DNA from: Bacteroidota bacterium
GTDB taxonomy: Bacteria > Bacteroidota > Bacteroidia > Chitinophagales > Saprospiraceae
Length of the DNA stretch: 64,000 nucleotides
Assembly: GCA_030147525.1 (NCBI GenBank)
Contig: JASBVF010000007.1
Location: 62,001-126,000, forward strand
Direction: 5' to 3'
Shown: piece by piece, positions 52,760 through 62,151 of the stretch
How the letters are laid out: each line of letters starts with the position of its first letter
How positions within the stretch are numbered: position 1 is the first letter of the stretch
Notes under the pieces: generated by a model
What the model was told of the DNA's origin: nothing
Database searches by the model: none
What the model saw: the letters and a program-made list of their open reading frames with translations, nothing else
Program-made: the position numbers and the translations under genes

Positions 52760-53218
52760 CTAACTTTTTTTAAAAAACTTCGGATTCAGCCGCTCCATGT
52801 GTCCGGGACTGCCGGCAACGGGTTTGAAGCCAAATTTTTCATACAGCGTTTCTGCATCGTCCGTTATGAGCATCCAGCTTTCAAGGTCCTGCAAATCGGG
52901 GTGGGCGATAGCCGTTTCGATGAGCCACTGTGAGAGGCCCTGCCCCCGGAATTCTTCCAGGATGAAAATATCGGTCAGGTAGGCGAAACTGGCGAAATCC
53001 GTTTCAACAGCAGCGAACCCGACCTGCTCCCCGTCCCGGTAAATTCCAAAACAAAGCGAGTCATCGACGGTGTCGCCGACTTCCTCGCTGGTGGTGCCTT
53101 CCGCCCAGTAGGAGTCTTCGGATAAAAACTTGTGTATCAGTTTTTTATCGAGCCGGGCCGGATCTGTTGAGATGATGAAGCCGCCTTTTTCGATGTGGAT
53201 ATGTTCGTTGTGCTGCAT
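52760..53218 (-). CDS. GNAT-family N-acetyltransferase
   Basis: The ATG at 53218 gives 152 residues; the frame runs further upstream without a better start. The GNAT acetyl-CoA loop is visible as IFILEEFRGQGLSQWLIETA (R/Q-x-x-G-x-G/A), followed by WMLITDDAETLYEKFGFKPV, a typical GNAT end. It is similar to small acetyltransferases acting on amines or protein N-termini; the substrate is unknown. Located between the SSS symporter and mtnA, all on the minus strand. Confidence 0.85.
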   Translation of the reverse strand: MQHNEHIHIEKGGFIISTDPARLDKKLIHKFLSEDSYWAEGTTSEEVGDTVDDSLCFGIYRDGEQVGFAAVETDFASFAYLTDIFILEEFRGQGLSQWLIETAIAHPDLQDLESWMLITDDAETLYEKFGFKPVAGSPGHMERLNPKFFKKS

Positions 53219-53252
53219 AGTGAAGGTTGCAAAAAAAAGTGCTGTATCTAAA

Positions 53253-53356
53253 TTATTCTCCCGCAGATCACACAGATTTCCGCAAATAGATTTTGGGGAC
53301 TTTCCCAAAGAAAAATTTTGCGTTTAACTGCGGTAATCTGCGGGAGGTAAAATAAT
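53253..53356. repeat. Repeat hairpin (unit like CCGCAGAT) between the symporter and acetyltransferase genes
   Basis: 53257-53268 pairs with 53336-53347 apart from one end mismatch; short units of 8-9 bp (CCGCAGAT, CACACAGAT, TTCCGCAAAT) recur on the left and their complements on the right. A second inner hairpin exists near 53295-53310 (GGGGACTTTCCC). Confidence 0.7.
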
Positions 53357-53411
53357 CTTCGCCGCTGAATTTTTAGAAAATTTAATGATACAGCTTCTTT
53401 TTTTTAACTGA

Positions 53412-55190
53412 TCAATCCCGGCCTTTTACCTGGCTCCAGGATTTTATCAAAATATATCCGGCAACGGCGGCGACAGCCGTTCCGATCGCTGCCTTACCCA
53501 GCTCGCCGTACAGCCAGAATCCAATGCCAAAAAGCGATCCGTAAACGAGAAAACACCCGGCGATCATGCACAGCAGTTCGAGCGGGAGTTTACCGGGAGT
53601 GACTTCATCCTGCTGCAATTCGCCACTCGTGACGGCGGGCTCGATCACGGCCTGCCATCCACTCGGATGCGGTTTGATGAGTTTGTAAAAATTGAGCAGT
53701 GTAGCGTGCGCTGTAGGTTGCGTCAGAAAAGTAACGGCTAACCAGCCGACGGTCGTAATTCCGACGCCGGAGATGAGTTTGATGTGAGAGGGAATTTCAG
53801 GAAAACCAAACTCGAAAACGAGGGCTACGACGAACGAAATGATCATCGCAGCAATCTCGCTCCATGCATTGATCCGCCACCAGAACCAGCGCAGGATGAA
53901 AATGAGGCCCGTGCCGGCACCAATTTGCAGCAGGATGTTGAAGGCTTGCAGGGCGTTGGTCAGTGCCAGTGCCAGCAGCGCCGAAAGCGCCATCAGCACG
54001 ACGGTGGAAATCCGGCCAACATTGACCAGTTCCTTGTCGCTTGCTTCCGGCTTGAGAAATCTTTTGTAAAAATCATTCACCACGTAGCTCGATCCCCAGT
54101 TGAGGTGCGTCGAAACGGTGGACATGTACGCCGCAATGAGCGATGCGACGACCAGCCCGAGCAGGCCGCTCGGCAGAAACGTAAGCATGGCAGGATAGGC
54201 CAGGTCGTCGTTGATTTTGTCTCCAGGAATGTGCGGGAAGGCTTGCTTCAGGGAGTCGAAATCCGGGAAAACGATGAGCGATGCCAGGGCTACGATAATC
54301 CAGGGCCAGGGCCGCAGGGCGTAGTGGACGAAATTGAAAAACAGGGTGGCGCCTATGGCGTGGTTTTCATTTTTTGCCGATAGCATCCGCTGTGCGATGT
54401 ATCCGCCGCCGCCCGGCTCAGCGCCGGGGTACCACACGCTCCACCACTGGATGGCCAACGGCATGATGAGGAAGGGCACCAGCAAGTTCATATCATTAAA
54501 ATCAGGCAGTACGTTGAGTTTGTCCGATACATTCGGGTGCTCGAGCATGGTGGACAGGCCACCGACTTCGGGCAGGTTGAGCACCACGTAGGCCGCTCCG
54601 ATCACCCCGACCATAGCGATGATGAACTGGAAAAAATCTGTCCAGATGACACCCGTAAGGCCGCCCATCGAGGAGTAAATCACCGTGACGATGGAGGCGA
54701 TCAGGATGGTCTCCATGGGCGTAAGGTTGAGCATCACCCCGCCAATTTTAATCGCCGCCAACGATACCGTGGCCATGATCATAATGTTGAAAAAGACCCC
54801 GAGGTAGATGGCTCTGAAGCCCCGGAGGAAGGCCGCTGCTTTGCCGCTGTAGCGCAGTTCGTAAAACTCCAGGTCGGTGTCCACGCCGCTGCGCCGCCAG
54901 AGTTTGGCGTACACGAACACCGTGAGCATACCGGTGAGCAGGAAGGCCCACCATTGCCAGTTGCCGGAGACGCCGTTTTTACGGACGATGTCGGTTACCA
55001 GGTTCGGTGTGTCGGCGCTGAAAGTTGTGGCGACCATCGAGAAGCCCAGTAGCCACCAGGGCATGGTGCGGCCGGAGAGGAAAAATTCGGCGTAGCCCTT
55101 GCCAGCCTTCCGGGCGGCGAGTACCCCAATGAGAATCGACAAGGCAAAAAAGCCGAGGATTAGTGACCAGTCTAAAGTTGATAGTTGCAT
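53412..55190 (-). CDS. SSS-family sodium:solute symporter, probably for amino sugars
   Basis: The 592-residue inner-membrane protein has about 14 hydrophobic segments and SSS hallmarks: GFFALSILIGVLAARKAGKG, FFLSGRTMPWWLLGFSMVAT, SADTPNLVTDIVRKNGVSGN, TGVIWTDFFQFIIAMVGVIG and LVVASLIAAYMSTVSTHLNW. The family couples uptake to a sodium gradient. The GlcNAc/chitosugar assignment rests on its position 85 bp downstream of the GH20 gene on the same strand, followed by no other sugar gene. The order GH20, symporter fits one transcript. Confidence 0.9.
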   Translation of the reverse strand: MQLSTLDWSLILGFFALSILIGVLAARKAGKGYAEFFLSGRTMPWWLLGFSMVATTFSADTPNLVTDIVRKNGVSGNWQWWAFLLTGMLTVFVYAKLWRRSGVDTDLEFYELRYSGKAAAFLRGFRAIYLGVFFNIMIMATVSLAAIKIGGVMLNLTPMETILIASIVTVIYSSMGGLTGVIWTDFFQFIIAMVGVIGAAYVVLNLPEVGGLSTMLEHPNVSDKLNVLPDFNDMNLLVPFLIMPLAIQWWSVWYPGAEPGGGGYIAQRMLSAKNENHAIGATLFFNFVHYALRPWPWIIVALASLIVFPDFDSLKQAFPHIPGDKINDDLAYPAMLTFLPSGLLGLVVASLIAAYMSTVSTHLNWGSSYVVNDFYKRFLKPEASDKELVNVGRISTVVLMALSALLALALTNALQAFNILLQIGAGTGLIFILRWFWWRINAWSEIAAMIISFVVALVFEFGFPEIPSHIKLISGVGITTVGWLAVTFLTQPTAHATLLNFYKLIKPHPSGWQAVIEPAVTSGELQQDEVTPGKLPLELLCMIAGCFLVYGSLFGIGFWLYGELGKAAIGTAVAAVAGYILIKSWSQVKGRD

Positions 55191-55274
55191 TTTCGTTTGT
55201 TTTTAGCTGTTGGTGCTTGTTTTTGGCTGCCGGCTGTTCAGCCAGCGGTCAAAAGCGAATTGCCAAAGGCGAAT

Positions 55275-57599
55275 TTATTCAACAATTATTTCATCCACAA
55301 ACAACCACGCCTCATGTCCTGCTCCCTGCGCTCCATCGGGGATGATCCCGTAACGTTTGGCGGTAATTTTAAGATATTGCACATTCGAGGAGCCAAAAAT
55401 GATTTGCGCTCCGGCGGTTTTTTTCGAGTCGGGTATTTCACCTAATTTAATTTCAGCCAGCAACTGGTAATTTACCCCATCATTTGACCCGGAAACTGAA
55501 ACGCCTTTTGGCGGGTAAATCCACTGGCCTTTACCGTTGAAAAAACGAAGATTGAGCTTGCTAACCGCCGTCGGTTTTCCCATGTCGATGACCGCTTCAA
55601 AGTCCTTTCCCTCGAAGCCCAGCCATTCGTCGCCGCCAAAGCGGTTGTCGTCGCCAAACACGCCGTTCAGAATACTTCCCGGTCCGGCGCCGCTGTATTT
55701 TCCGGCAGGCTGGTCCGCTAGTGTGATCGCCTTCCCGGTAGCTTTGTGAAAGTCGAAATAGATTTTTGCTTCTCTGCCCAACGGTTGCCCATTTTCAAAC
55801 GATGCAGCCCGGAAGGTGCAACTTTGATCGATGGACATGGGCCCGGAGTAAGCTGTGCTGCTCGCTGCAGGTTCGCTACCGTCGGTCGTGTAGCGCAGGT
55901 TAACGCCCTCCATTTCCGGTGAAAGTTTTACGAAAATTCCCTTGCCATCGCCGGCCATTACCGTAGCTTTCACGTCAAAAAGTTTGTTGGCCACGTTCAC
56001 GTCCATCGCCTTGAGGCGCTTCAGATGAGGGATCAGCCGCTCCACAAATCCTTCGTAATTTCTCGCTTCCTGCTTAGACCACGCAACCTCAGCCAGTGCA
56101 CACGCACGGGGAAAAACCATGTATTCCAGCTTGGGCATGTCTTTGATGTACTCCGTCCAGACATTGCCCTGCACACCGAGGATGTGTTTCAATTCCTCCG
56201 GTGACAGATCGGCCGGGTCAGGGTTGTAACTGTACACTTTTTCCAGCGGCAGATAGCCGCCGATGGCGAGCGGCTCACGTGGGTCCTCCGACTGGTAGTA
56301 ATCGAGGTAGCAGTAGTCCGTCGGCGTCATGATCACGTCGTGCCCCTGTTTTGCTGCCGCAATGCCGCCGTCCGTGCCCCGCCAGCTCATTACGGTTGCG
56401 TTGGGGGCGAGGCCGCCTTCGAGGATTTCGTCCCAGCCGATGATCCGGCGGCCGTTGGCATTCAGAAATTTCTCCATCCGCTGGATGAAATAGCTCTGTA
56501 GTCCGTGTTCGTCTTTCAGGTTATTTTTTTTGATTAAATCCTGGCAAAAACTGCTCTCCTTCCACTGCGTTTTCGGGCACTCGTCGCCGCCGATATGGAT
56601 GTATTCCGAAGGAAAAATTTCCATCACTTCTTTCAGTACATTTTCCAGAAATTCAAACGTGGATTCGTTCGGGCAATACACTTCTTCGGAAATACCCCAT
56701 TTGGTTAAAACCGGCACCGGCTTGCCCGTACAGCCCAACTCCGGGTAAGCGGCAATGGCGGCCTGCGCATGTCCCGGCATTTCAATTTCCGGGATGACGG
56801 TGATGAAACGTTCCGCAGCGTAGCGCACGACCTCACGGGCCTCCTCCTGGGTGTAGTAGCCACAATAAATTATCCCGTCATAACTTTCCGGGCTGTCGTT
56901 GTAGTGGCCTACCAGCGTTTGGTTACGGCAGGCGGCAATCTCTTGCAGTTTCGGGTATTTTTTGATTTCAAGGCGCCAGCCCTGGTCTTCCGTCAGGTGC
57001 CAGTGAAAGCGGTTGAACTTGTGCAGCGCCAGTTGGTCAATGTATTTTTTCACCTTCTCCACACCGAAAAAGTGACGGCCCACGTCGAGGTGCATGCCCC
57101 GGTAGGTGTAGCGTGGCGCATCGGATATTTCAACGCAAGGAATTGAAAATGAGGGAGTTTGCTGTTGCTCAACCGCTGGCGGCATGAGCTGGCGAAGGGT
57201 TTGCACGGCGTAAAACGCTCCCGCTGCGGTTTTTGCCTTAATGGTTACTTCGTAGGGCGTCACGCTAAGTTCGTAGCCCTCTTCGTTTTCGATCGCCGGG
57301 TCGAGGGAGAAGAGAAAAGCATCTTTTTCAGCCTGCCCTTCCATCGGGGCGATGGTGGTGCCGGTAGTCTGGATCAGGACGGAGGCAAGGTGAGCCGCTG
57401 CTGTTTTCAGCTGCTCATCGCCGGATAGCAGCAGAATTTTGGTGTCACTATCGATTTTAAACTGCCCGGTCTTCGGCGTCAGGCTGGCAGGCAACGGGAT
57501 GATGTTGTACTGATTGACACGGCCCGAACTGCCCGAATCATTTTTTTGACAAGAAAAAAAGAGGAGAGTAAAGAGAATGATTAAAGTTGATTGCTTCAT
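55275..57599 (-). CDS. GH20 beta-N-acetylhexosaminidase lipoprotein
   Basis: The ATG at 57599 gives 774 residues with lipobox LLFFSC (C17). After a GH20b N-terminal domain comes the catalytic GH20 barrel with RYTYRGMHLDVGRHFF, LHKFNRFHWHLTEDQGWRLE, IPEIEMPGHAQAAIAAYPEL and the substrate-assisted pair D339-E340 in YIHIGGDECPKTQW. A C-terminal region of about 200 residues (FN3-like segment NLRYTTDGSEPAASST, then a discoidin-like sandwich KLNLRFFNGKGQWIYPPKGV) may bind glycans. It should release GlcNAc or GalNAc from chitooligosaccharides or glycans outside the cell. Confidence 0.95.
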   Translation of the reverse strand: MKQSTLIILFTLLFFSCQKNDSGSSGRVNQYNIIPLPASLTPKTGQFKIDSDTKILLLSGDEQLKTAAAHLASVLIQTTGTTIAPMEGQAEKDAFLFSLDPAIENEEGYELSVTPYEVTIKAKTAAGAFYAVQTLRQLMPPAVEQQQTPSFSIPCVEISDAPRYTYRGMHLDVGRHFFGVEKVKKYIDQLALHKFNRFHWHLTEDQGWRLEIKKYPKLQEIAACRNQTLVGHYNDSPESYDGIIYCGYYTQEEAREVVRYAAERFITVIPEIEMPGHAQAAIAAYPELGCTGKPVPVLTKWGISEEVYCPNESTFEFLENVLKEVMEIFPSEYIHIGGDECPKTQWKESSFCQDLIKKNNLKDEHGLQSYFIQRMEKFLNANGRRIIGWDEILEGGLAPNATVMSWRGTDGGIAAAKQGHDVIMTPTDYCYLDYYQSEDPREPLAIGGYLPLEKVYSYNPDPADLSPEELKHILGVQGNVWTEYIKDMPKLEYMVFPRACALAEVAWSKQEARNYEGFVERLIPHLKRLKAMDVNVANKLFDVKATVMAGDGKGIFVKLSPEMEGVNLRYTTDGSEPAASSTAYSGPMSIDQSCTFRAASFENGQPLGREAKIYFDFHKATGKAITLADQPAGKYSGAGPGSILNGVFGDDNRFGGDEWLGFEGKDFEAVIDMGKPTAVSKLNLRFFNGKGQWIYPPKGVSVSGSNDGVNYQLLAEIKLGEIPDSKKTAGAQIIFGSSNVQYLKITAKRYGIIPDGAQGAGHEAWLFVDEIIVE

Positions 57600-57633
57600 A
57601 TTTAACTGATATTCAGTTGGAAAGAATAATTTC

Positions 57634-57664
57634 AAAAAAGAAAAAGAAAGGACCCTAAAGTCCT
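57634..57664 (-). terminator. Hairpin with minus-strand T tract after the nagB fusion gene
   Basis: AGGAC (57649-57653) pairs with GTCCT (57660-57664); on the minus strand a T/C-rich tract follows. A second hairpin (57712-57720 with 57726-57734) lies closer to the nagB stop. Together they suggest the kinase-nagB transcript ends before the GH20 gene. Confidence 0.55.
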
Positions 57665-57765
57665 CTCTCCTAACTTAAACCTGTCAAATTAGTGAAACTT
57701 GCATCCTTGGAGTTTCTCAATCATTTTGAGAAACGCAGCCGGTAGCCGCACCGGCCAAATTACAA

Positions 57766-59724
57766 TTATTGCCAATCAAACTTCCACCTCGCAAACGCTT
57801 CCATCGCTTCGTACTCAGCCAGACCGAGTTTGCGGTAGGTTTCAGCGGTAGCCTTGTTGCGTTCTTTTGCCCGCTGGTAAAACTCCCGGGCATCTTCACC
57901 TGGGAACGGAGCGCTGTCTTTCTGCGACTGGTGCATGAAAATCGCCCGCTGCTTCCGCATCACCTGGTCGGGTGACATCGGAACGGCCATGTCAATTTCA
58001 TGAATCGGGAACTCGTGCCAGGCGCCACGGTAGAGCCAGAGCCAACAGTCTTTCATCCATTTTTTCTCCTTTAACCGGTCGAAGGCGGCAAAAATTGCAT
58101 CGAGGCAAACCCGGTGCGTACCGTGCGGGTCGGCAAGGTCGCCGGCAGCGTACACCTGGTGCGGCTGAACTTTTTCGATCAAATCAGCGACGATCTGAAT
58201 ATCGGCTTCGCCAATGTCGCCCTTTCTCACCTTGCCTGTTTCATAAAATGGCATGTCGAGGAAGTGGATCTGGTTGTCGCCAACACCGCTGTAGCGGGCG
58301 CCCGCCCTCGCTTCGCCCCGGCGTATCAACCCCTTGATCGAGCGCACCTCCTGAATATCCGGCTCGCCCAGTTTTTTATTTTTCAAAAACTTGATCACCT
58401 TTTTGTAGCTCTTCTCGATCTCGTCATTCAGGAATCCCTGTCCCTTGCCATATTCCAGCAGGAACTCCGCAAAACGCTGTGCATCGTGGTCGTGTACGGC
58501 AATGTTGCCGCTTGTTTGGTAAGCCACGTGAACTTCGTGCCCTTGGTCTACCAGGCGCATGAAAGTGCCGCCCATGGAAATGACGTCGTCGTCGGGGTGC
58601 GGCGAGAAAATGATGCAGCGTTTTTTCGCCGGTATGGCCCGCTCCGGGCGTGTGGAGTCGTCGGCGTGGCCTTTGCCGCCGGGCCATCCGGATATGGTAT
58701 GTTGTAAACGATTGAAAATCTTGATATTAAGATCGTAAGCGCCATTTTCTTCCAGCATCAGTTCACTGAGGCCGTGTTCGTTGTAGTCTTCGTTGGTCAA
58801 TTTCAGAATGGGCTTGCCGGTGCGCTGAGAGACCCACACGACTGCCTGGCAGGCCAGTTCCTCTGTCCAGTTGCACATGCCGCAGAGCCAGGGCGCTGTG
58901 TTGCGGGTAAGTTGCTCCGCCGCTGCCCGGTCGAGAACGACCCGGATATTGTTGTGTTTTTGCAAAAAAGACGAAGGGACGGACGCTGTGACGGGGCCTT
59001 CCACCGCTTCTCTCACGATGTCTGATTTGTGTTGCCCCCAGGCCAGCAGGTAGATGGTGCGGGCTTGCATGATGCTGGCGATCCCCATCGTAATTGCTCT
59101 GGTGGGCACGTTTTCCTCTTTGATAAAATCCTTGATTGCATCCTGCCGGGTCAGGCCGTCGAGGCGTACCATTCGGGTGGTCGAAGACTCCCACGAACCC
59201 GGTTCGTTGAAGCCGATGTGGCCTGTGCGGCCAATACCAAGGATTTGAATGTCGAGGCCTCCGGCCAGTTTGATCTGCTTTTCGTACCAGTCGCAGTAGG
59301 ACTGTACTTTTTCCATTTCAATCGTTCCGTCAGGGATGTGGATGTTTTCCTTCGGAATGTCCACGTGGTCAAAGAGATGCTCGTGCATGAATCGCCAGTA
59401 GCTCTGTTCAGCGTCTTTCTCCATCGGGTAGTACTCGTCGAGGTTGAAAGTAACGACATTCTGAAAACTGAGGCCGTCTTCCCTGTGCAGGCGCACGAGT
59501 TCCTGGTAAACTTTGATTGGGGACGAACCGGTGGCCAGGCCGAGCACGATTTTTTCACCATCCTGCTGCTTCTGTCGGATGGCGAGGGCGATGCTGCGGG
59601 CAACGTGGACGGACGCTTCCTTGGAGTCGTCCCAGATTTTAACAGGGAGCTTTTCAAAGGTTTTAAATTGAAATTTTAAAACACCTTTCTGATTTGCGGA
59701 AGTGGTATTGGCGGTGGTCAGCAT
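57766..59724 (-). CDS. nagB: Glucosamine-6-phosphate deaminase fused to a LmbE/PIG-L-type deacetylase
   Basis: The 652-residue protein has two domains. Residues about 30-290 are NagB, which converts glucosamine-6-phosphate to fructose-6-phosphate and ammonia: IVLGLATGSSPIKVYQEL, FNLDEYYPMEKDAEQSYWRF, DIQILGIGRTGHIGFNEPGS and RAITMGIASIMQARTIYLLA. Residues about 365-652 are a zinc-dependent LmbE/PIG-L fold with PHPDDD (375-380) and ADPHGTH further on. This double form is known in Bacteroidota. No nagA is in the locus, so the second domain may do the deacetylation. It follows the ROK kinase by 76 bp on the same strand. Confidence 0.93.
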   Translation of the reverse strand: MLTTANTTSANQKGVLKFQFKTFEKLPVKIWDDSKEASVHVARSIALAIRQKQQDGEKIVLGLATGSSPIKVYQELVRLHREDGLSFQNVVTFNLDEYYPMEKDAEQSYWRFMHEHLFDHVDIPKENIHIPDGTIEMEKVQSYCDWYEKQIKLAGGLDIQILGIGRTGHIGFNEPGSWESSTTRMVRLDGLTRQDAIKDFIKEENVPTRAITMGIASIMQARTIYLLAWGQHKSDIVREAVEGPVTASVPSSFLQKHNNIRVVLDRAAAEQLTRNTAPWLCGMCNWTEELACQAVVWVSQRTGKPILKLTNEDYNEHGLSELMLEENGAYDLNIKIFNRLQHTISGWPGGKGHADDSTRPERAIPAKKRCIIFSPHPDDDVISMGGTFMRLVDQGHEVHVAYQTSGNIAVHDHDAQRFAEFLLEYGKGQGFLNDEIEKSYKKVIKFLKNKKLGEPDIQEVRSIKGLIRRGEARAGARYSGVGDNQIHFLDMPFYETGKVRKGDIGEADIQIVADLIEKVQPHQVYAAGDLADPHGTHRVCLDAIFAAFDRLKEKKWMKDCWLWLYRGAWHEFPIHEIDMAVPMSPDQVMRKQRAIFMHQSQKDSAPFPGEDAREFYQRAKERNKATAETYRKLGLAEYEAMEAFARWKFDWQ

Positions 59725-59800
59725 TGATATTTTTATTTATTTTTTAAAAGTTGACTGTCAGTATTTCATGTAAAATTTAAACAAATAGCCCGTCGAAATC

Positions 59801-60766
59801 TTACTTCCTGATGGTTGGCAAGCCCTGCCAAACCAGCGAGGCCGTCCCCAGTAACGCCGCATCATTGACACCCAGGGCAGAGGGCAGTAGTTTGATTTTG
59901 CCTTTGTAAAAATCCAGCAGGTAAAACTCCATGCTTTTTGCTGCCGGTTGAAAAAGTAGCTCGCCGGCAGCAGCCAGCCCTCCGGACAGAAAAATGGCTT
60001 CGGGATCGAACCAGGCGGCCATGTCGGCCATTGCCCGGCCCAATGTTTCACCGGTGTAATCAAATGCCTGCAACGCCAGAACATCACCGGCATTGGCAGC
60101 CTGCGCAATGGCTTTGGCGGTCATGTTTTCGTAGCTGTAATTTCGCAGGCTGCTTTCAGCCATTGAGTTGGCCATCAGCTTGAACGCAGTGCGTTTCAGG
60201 CCCGTTGCCGAAACATAGGTTTCAAGGCACCCCTTGCGGCCGCAGCCACACTCACGGCCAAACTTATTCACGCAAACATGGCCGGCTTCGCTGGCATGGC
60301 CGCCCCTGCCGCTGATGAGGTTTCCATCCACAACCACCCCACATCCCAGGCCAGTGCCAAGCGTTAGCAGGATGAAGTTTTTCATCCCTTTCGCTGCGCC
60401 GTAGTTCAGCTCGCCAAGCGTGGAGGCGTTGCTGTCTTTTACCAGAGAAACAGGCAGGTCGTATTTCGATGTCAGTACTTTTACAAAGTCAACTTTGGGT
60501 GAAAAGGGCAGGTTGGCAGCATTCTCGATGGTGCCTTCCCGTTCGTTGGCGCTGGGAGCACCTGCTCCGATGCCTGTCAGGTGGGCCTCGCTGCCGGCCT
60601 CTTCCATCAACTCACTGATGGACACAAAAAGCGACTCAAAAAAATCGTTTTCGCTTTTTTGTTTAGACGTGTAGAAAAATTTACGGTTGGCAATTTGCCC
60701 CGCCTCATCCACCAAAGCAATTTTGGTTGTCGTGCCTCCGATGTCTATGCCAAGTGCAAATTTCAC
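59801..60766 (-). CDS. ROK-family sugar kinase, probable N-acetylglucosamine kinase
   Basis: The 321-residue kinase has the ATP/phosphate motif GIDIGGTTTKIALVDEAG, GAGAPSANEREGTIENAANL, the sugar-binding site LVKDSNASTLGELNYGAAKG with the catalytic Asp, LTLGTGLGCGVVVDGNLISG, and the ROK zinc motif CGCGRKGCLETYVSATG with H in GHASEAGHVCV. Specificity for GlcNAc rather than glucose is inferred from its partner nagB. It is the first gene of the minus-strand unit, controlled by the promoter and LacI sites at 60826-60870. Confidence 0.9.
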   Translation of the reverse strand: MKFALGIDIGGTTTKIALVDEAGQIANRKFFYTSKQKSENDFFESLFVSISELMEEAGSEAHLTGIGAGAPSANEREGTIENAANLPFSPKVDFVKVLTSKYDLPVSLVKDSNASTLGELNYGAAKGMKNFILLTLGTGLGCGVVVDGNLISGRGGHASEAGHVCVNKFGRECGCGRKGCLETYVSATGLKRTAFKLMANSMAESSLRNYSYENMTAKAIAQAANAGDVLALQAFDYTGETLGRAMADMAAWFDPEAIFLSGGLAAAGELLFQPAAKSMEFYLLDFYKGKIKLLPSALGVNDAALLGTASLVWQGLPTIRK

Positions 60767-60825
60767 AGGAATTGGATAAAAGGGTGAAAAATTGAGTCAC
60801 AAACCTACAAATAAAAAGTGATACT

Positions 60826-60837
60826 GTGTGCGCACAC
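60826..60837. promoter_or_regulatory. LacI-type operator O1, perfect 12-bp palindrome
   Basis: GTGTGCGCACAC is a complete palindrome with the central CG typical of LacI-family operators. On the minus strand it lies immediately downstream of the kinase -7 element, at the expected start of transcription. Confidence 0.8.
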
Positions 60838-60838
60838 G

Positions 60839-60870
60839 CAAAAATATTTTTCTGCTGTGTGCGAACACAA
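60839..60870 (-). promoter_or_regulatory. Promoter of the kinase-nagB unit
   Basis: On the minus strand a -33 TTG (60870-60868), a 21-bp spacer and -7 TATTTTTG (60846-60839) match the Bacteroidota consensus. Operator O2 lies inside the spacer and O1 just past the -7 element, a layout for direct repression. Confidence 0.75.
60857..60868. promoter_or_regulatory. LacI-type operator O2
   Basis: GTGTGCGAACAC differs from O1 by one base and is 31 bp away, start to start, about three helical turns, so both sites face the same side of the DNA. Confidence 0.8.
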
Positions 60871-60997
60871 TTAAAATATTCCCTACTTTGCTGACCAAAT
60901 CTGAAGGATCGTATATCGCCGGGGTTTAAAGGTTGGCAGGTATTTTTATAAAATTATCCATCAATCAAATGTCTGACGAGGTTATCGGCTTTTAATT

Positions 60998-62083
60998 ATG
61001 ACTAACAAACGTATACGCATCAAAGATATCGCTGAAAAGGCGGGTGTTTCTACCGGGACCGTCGATCGGGTACTGCACGACAGGGGCAACGTTTCGCCTG
61101 ATGTCAAACAGCTCGTCCTCAACGTGATGGATGAGTTAGGTTACGAGCGCAACATCATCGCCAGTACACTCGCCTACAACCGTACCTGGCGCATTGCCAC
61201 GCTGATGCCTGAGTTTCACACCGACCCGTACTGGGAGCAGCCCAATGCTGGCATCGACCGGGCGATGAAGGCTCTCCGGCATTACGGCGTGGTGCTGGAG
61301 CCTCACATCTTCATGTTGTTTGATCAAAACAGCTTTGTGCAACACGCCCGGGAAATTCTGGACAACCCGCCGGATGCGGTGTTGTTCGCACCGGTTTTTT
61401 TAAAAGAAAGTACGCTGCTGCTGAAGGCCTGTGAGGAAAAAGGCATCCCTAACGTGATGATTAACACGAATATTGAAAACGCAAAATCGCTGAGCTACAT
61501 CGGTCAGGACAGCTACCAGAGTGGAGTTCTTGCCGGCCGTCTGCTTCACTTTGGATTGAATGATGGTGAAACGGCCCTGCTGCTCAACCTCGAAATTGGC
61601 AGCTACAATGCAAAACACCTGATCGACAAGGAACAGGGTTTTCGGGACTATTTCGCCCGTTTTCCGGGGCAGCGGATCGAAATTGTGAAGCGGGATTTCG
61701 AAGATTTTGATAATAAAAATAAGTTGACGGCTTTTCTGAATGAGCTTTTCAAGGGTCATCCCAGACTCAACGGAATTTTTTTCACCAATTCCCGGGCTTA
61801 CAAAGCGGTTGACTGTCTGCCGGAAAAAATCGTACAAAAAATAAAAATCGTCGGCTTTGATCTCGTAGAGCCAAACCTCGTGCATCTGCGAAACAACAAC
61901 ATTGATTTTCTCATCAATCAAAACCCCGTTCAGCAGGGCTTCCTTGGCGTGATCAGTCTATTCAATCACCTGGTGAAAAAACAAAAAATTGAACCTCAGC
62001 AGTACCTGCCGTTGGATATTGTAGTAACGGAAAACCTTGACTATTATCTGCGACGGCAGGACGAGTTGCAGTTGGTGGTTTGA
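60998..62083 (+). CDS. LacI-family transcriptional regulator
   Basis: The 361-residue protein has an N-terminal LacI helix-turn-helix (RIKDIAEKAGVSTGTVDRVL, then HDRGNVSPDVKQLVLNVMDE) and a periplasmic-binding-protein-like sensor domain from about residue 65 (RIATLMPEFHTDPYWEQPNA, then NVMINTNIENAKSLSYIGQD). The usual hinge helix is seen as ERNIIASTLA. It is divergent from the kinase-nagB unit, with two palindromes between, so it probably represses that unit and perhaps itself. The effector is likely an amino-sugar phosphate; this is inference. Confidence 0.92.
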   Translation: MTNKRIRIKDIAEKAGVSTGTVDRVLHDRGNVSPDVKQLVLNVMDELGYERNIIASTLAYNRTWRIATLMPEFHTDPYWEQPNAGIDRAMKALRHYGVVLEPHIFMLFDQNSFVQHAREILDNPPDAVLFAPVFLKESTLLLKACEEKGIPNVMINTNIENAKSLSYIGQDSYQSGVLAGRLLHFGLNDGETALLLNLEIGSYNAKHLIDKEQGFRDYFARFPGQRIEIVKRDFEDFDNKNKLTAFLNELFKGHPRLNGIFFTNSRAYKAVDCLPEKIVQKIKIVGFDLVEPNLVHLRNNNIDFLINQNPVQQGFLGVISLFNHLVKKQKIEPQQYLPLDIVVTENLDYYLRRQDELQLVV

Positions 62084-62151
62084 TCATCTGGGAAAGAGGA
62101 TCGAAAATGAGAGGGCAAATTTTTTATTCACTCCTGAAACGCACTGCCGGG

